DNA of 64,000 nucleotides from Sphingomonas hengshuiensis. Lineage in GTDB: Bacteria > Pseudomonadota > Alphaproteobacteria > Sphingomonadales > Sphingomonadaceae. Below, piece by piece: positions 61,696-64,000 of the stretch. Location: assembly GCA_003240755.1 (NCBI GenBank), contig QFNF01000011.1:54485-118484 (forward strand), given 5' to 3'. Made by a program: the position numbers and the translations under genes. Under the pieces are notes generated by a model. That model was not told the DNA's origin. It searched no databases and saw only the letters and a list, made by a program, of their open reading frames with translations. Numbering within the stretch: position 1 is the first letter of the stretch; each line of letters begins with the position of its first letter.

Positions 61696-61715
61696 GTGAG
61701 TGATCGATCACTCAC
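61696..61715. promoter_or_regulatory. Perfect 20-bp palindromic operator for the TetR regulator
   Basis: GTGAGTGATCGATCACTCAC, a perfect inverted repeat of ten bases per arm, lies 60 bases before the TetR GTG start and 26 bases before the adaptor ATG. Position and shape are those of TetR-family operators. Confidence 0.8.
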
Positions 61716-61741
61716 GTTTGGCACATCCGTCGAGGACGTTC

Positions 61742-62920
61742 ATGAAAAATCGCATGGCCCCATTGGCATTGGCGTTCATCCTTTCGGCTTGCGGAAGCGG
61801 TGGCGGCGAACAGCAGCAGGCGCCGCAGGGGCCGCCGCAGGTCGGGTTCGTGACCGTCCAGTCGCAGCCCGTGACGCTCACCACCGAACTGCCGGGGCGC
61901 ACCGCCCCGTACGAGACGTCGGACGTCCGTCCGCAGGTCAACGGCCTGATCCTCGCGCGGCTGTTCCAGGAAGGCGACCATGTCCGTCAGGGGCAGCCGC
62001 TGTACCGCATCGACCCGGCGCCCTATCAGGCCGCGGCCGCGAGCGCCCGCGCGGCGCTCGCCCGGGCGCAGGCATCGATCGCGTCGACCCGCAACCTCGC
62101 GCGGCGCTATGGCGAACTGGTCAAGATCAACGCGATCAGCCGCCAGGAATATGAGAACGCGACCACCGGCGCGCAGCAGGCCGAGGCCGATATTGCAGCG
62201 CAGCGTGCAGCGGTCCGCCAGGCGGAGATCGACCTGTCGCGCACGACGATCACGGCACCCATTTCGGGCCGGATCGGGCGGTCGGTGTTCACCACCGGCG
62301 CGCTCGTGTCCGCCGCGCAGACCAACGCGCTGGCGACGATCCAGCGGCTCGACCCGATCTATGTGGATATCCAGCAATCGAGCGCCGACCTGCTGAAACT
62401 GCGCCGGCAGATCATGGGCGGCGACCTGTCGCGCGGCGGCAATGCGGCGCGCGTCCGGCTGAAGCTGGAGGATGGCAGCACCTATCCGGTCGAGGGAACG
62501 CTGAAGTTCACCGACGTGACGGTCGATCCGGCGACGGGGACGCAGGCGATCCGCGCCGTCTTCGCCAATCCGCGCGGCCTGTTGCTGCCGGGCATGTATG
62601 TCCGCGCCGAACTGATCCAGGGGACGAAGGCCAACGGCATGCTGGTGCCGCAGCGGGCGGTGACGCGCGATCCGACGGGTGGCGCGACCGTGCTGGTGAT
62701 CGGTGCCGACGGCAAGCTGGCGCCGCGCCCGCTCCAGACCGAGCGGACGATCGGCGACCAGTGGCTCGTGACCGGCGGGCTGCAACCGGGCGACAAGGTG
62801 GTGGTCGAGGGCGCGCAGATGCTCCGCCCCGGCACGCCGGTGAAGGGCTATCAGTGGAAGCCGGGTCAGACACCACCGGGTGGCGCCCCCGCCGGCGCCC
62901 CCCAGGCACAGGCGAAGTAA
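61742..62920 (+). CDS. RND efflux periplasmic adaptor (AcrA/MexA family)
   Basis: 392-residue lipoprotein adaptor. Lipobox in LAFILSACG (near 19), lipoyl half-motifs ELPGRTAPYETSDVRPQVNGLI and TTITAPISGRIGRS, a coiled-coil hairpin between them, and a C-terminal beta-barrel. ATG 61742 has GAGGA seven bases before. It precedes the inner-membrane pump gene by 6 bases and faces the TetR regulator. Confidence 0.93.
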   Translation: MKNRMAPLALAFILSACGSGGGEQQQAPQGPPQVGFVTVQSQPVTLTTELPGRTAPYETSDVRPQVNGLILARLFQEGDHVRQGQPLYRIDPAPYQAAAASARAALARAQASIASTRNLARRYGELVKINAISRQEYENATTGAQQAEADIAAQRAAVRQAEIDLSRTTITAPISGRIGRSVFTTGALVSAAQTNALATIQRLDPIYVDIQQSSADLLKLRRQIMGGDLSRGGNAARVRLKLEDGSTYPVEGTLKFTDVTVDPATGTQAIRAVFANPRGLLLPGMYVRAELIQGTKANGMLVPQRAVTRDPTGGATVLVIGADGKLAPRPLQTERTIGDQWLVTGGLQPGDKVVVEGAQMLRPGTPVKGYQWKPGQTPPGGAPAGAPQAQAK

Positions 62921-62926
62921 CCAGCC

Positions 62927-64000
62927 ATGTCGCGCTATTTCATCGACCGGCCCATCTTCGCATGGGTCATCGCCATCGTGATGATGCTGGCCGGCGCGAT
63001 CGCGATCCGCAGCCTGCCCATCGCGCAGTTCCCCGAAATCGCGCCGCCCGCCGTCGCGATCACCGCCTCCTATCCCGGCGCCGATGCCCAGACGCTGGAA
63101 CGCACGACGACCCAGATCATCGAGCAGCAGCTCAAGGGCATCGACAATCTGCGCTATTTCTCGTCCTCGTCCTCCTCGGCGGGAACGGTGTCGATCACGC
63201 TGACCTTCGAACAGGGCACCGACCCCGACATCGCGCAGGTGCAGGTACAGAACAAGCTGCAGGCGGCGACCCCGCTGCTGCCGCAGGAAGTGCAGCGCCA
63301 GGGCATTCAGGTCACGAAGTCCGCCGCCAGCTTCCTGATGGTCGTCGGCCTCGTGTCGACCGACGGATCGCACAGCAACACCGACCTGTCGGACATGGTC
63401 GTGGCGCAGTTCCAGGACCCCATCAGCCGCGTGAGCGGCGTCGGCGAGCTCCAGGTGTTCGGCGGTCAGTATGCGATGCGCATCTGGGTCGATCCGATCA
63501 AGCTCAACAGCTATCAATTGTCGATCGGCGACGTCACGGCGGCGGTGCAGGCGCAGAACGCGCAGGTTTCCGCCGGGCAGATCGGCGCGCAGCCGGCGCC
63601 CAAGGAGCAGATGCTGAACGCGACGGTCAGCGTCCAGTCGCGCCTGCAGACGCCCGAACAGTTCGCCAATATCCGCCTGAAGACCAACGCCGACGGCGCG
63701 GTCGTCCGGCTGGGCGATGTCGCGCGGGTCGAAATCGGGGCGGAGAATTACGGCTTCGACGTGCAGTATAACGGCAAGCCGGCATCGGGCTTCGGCGTCC
63801 GCCTTGCCGCGGGTGCCAACGCGCTCGACACGGTCGAACTGGTCAAGCAACGCGCGGAGATGATCGGTCGCGGCCTGCCGGCCGACGTCAAGGTCATCTA
63901 TCCGTACGACACCACGCCGTTCGTCCGCCTGTCGATCGAACAGGTCATCCACACGCTGGTCGAAGCGGTGGTGCTCGTCTTCCTCGTCATGTTCCTGTTC
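62927..64000 (+). CDS. RND multidrug efflux permease (AcrB/MexB family), 5' part
   Basis: First 358 residues of a hydrophobe/amphiphile efflux transporter of about 1,040; cut by the window edge. Begins [20 protein letters not shown], the usual start, with the porter segment [16 protein letters not shown] and the conserved [16 protein letters not shown]2 begins near the edge ([19 protein letters not shown]). Ligand not readable. Confidence 0.93.
   Translation, partial: MSRYFIDRPIFAWVIAIVMMLAGAIAIRSLPIAQFPEIAPPAVAITASYPGADAQTLERTTTQIIEQQLKGIDNLRYFSSSSSSAGTVSITLTFEQGTDPDIAQVQVQNKLQAATPLLPQEVQRQGIQVTKSAASFLMVVGLVSTDGSHSNTDLSDMVVAQFQDPISRVSGVGELQVFGGQYAMRIWVDPIKLNSYQLSIGDVTAAVQAQNAQVSAGQIGAQPAPKEQMLNATVSVQSRLQTPEQFANIRLKTNADGAVVRLGDVARVEIGAENYGFDVQYNGKPASGFGVRLAAGANALDTVELVKQRAEMIGRGLPADVKVIYPYDTTPFVRLSIEQVIHTLVEAVVLVFLVMFLF

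Noticed and set aside
61712..63952. Open frame of 746 codons on the minus strand over the RND adaptor and pump
   Set aside because: Same shadow effect; the plus strand has complete lipobox, lipoyl and pump signatures.

Overview
The window comes from a GC-rich Gram-negative bacterium. It most resembles an alphaproteobacterium of the Sphingomonas group. This is inferred from the very high GC content, the long TonB-dependent receptor, short leader peptides, tightly overlapping ATGA/TGATG gene junctions and Sphingomonas-style intergenic repeats; no rRNA or tRNA gene is present to confirm it. I see no insertion sequence, CRISPR array or integrase.

Layout. (1) 1-9589 is a defence region. A leftward pair encodes a SNF2-type helicase and a large Eco57I-like N6-adenine methyltransferase, which together look like drmD-drmMI, the head of a class 1 DISARM system; the methyltransferase runs off the left edge. 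Diverging from it is an orphan HD-nuclease/helicase protein of the Cas3 type with no Cascade gene and no CRISPR array. The 169-base divergent region holds regularly spaced CGGAT half-sites and a G-quadruplex-like tract. (2) 9712-29452 reads as a peptidoglycan and D-amino-acid salvage district: an AmpG-like permease with a serine hydrolase; a leftward dgcN-dgcA-symporter-LysR operon for D-glutamate; a Tat-exported penicillin-acylase-like enzyme with an N-acyl-D-amino-acid deacylase; and, in the opposite direction, a TonB receptor, a quinone-dependent D-lactate dehydrogenase, an amino-sugar kinase and a membrane sensor diguanylate cyclase. (3) 29438-48805 is mostly housekeeping: a flavin monooxygenase, a DUF4197 lipoprotein, a DnaJ/YihY/FabI/GNAT/AroC run, a small Pro/Thr-rich secreted protein, PurA, a fumarylacetoacetase-like enzyme, a GH37 trehalase, a YegD-type Hsp70, an M1 peptidase with a small partner, glyoxalase I, a Gfo/Idh/MocA oxidoreductase and a GH15 glucoamylase-like enzyme. 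(4) 48933-54133 holds an OmpR/EnvZ-type pair followed by an inorganic-carbon operon in which a SulP transporter lies between two beta-carbonic anhydrases. (5) 54265-64000 has an M14 peptidase, an EmrB/EmrA/NodT-type tripartite efflux operon with a GNAT gene, and a TetR regulator facing an AcrA/AcrB-type RND pump across a perfect 20-bp palindrome; the RND gene is cut by the right edge.

How parts fit. In the salvage district, muropeptides would enter by AmpG, peptide-derived D-glutamate would go through N-acetylation and epimerisation, D-lactate released from the muramic acid ether would be oxidised by Dld, and amino sugars would be phosphorylated by the BadF-type kinase. The main candidates for something new are the Cas3-like gene sharing a control region with a class 1 DISARM head, and the clustering of so many D-amino-acid and cell-wall salvage steps.
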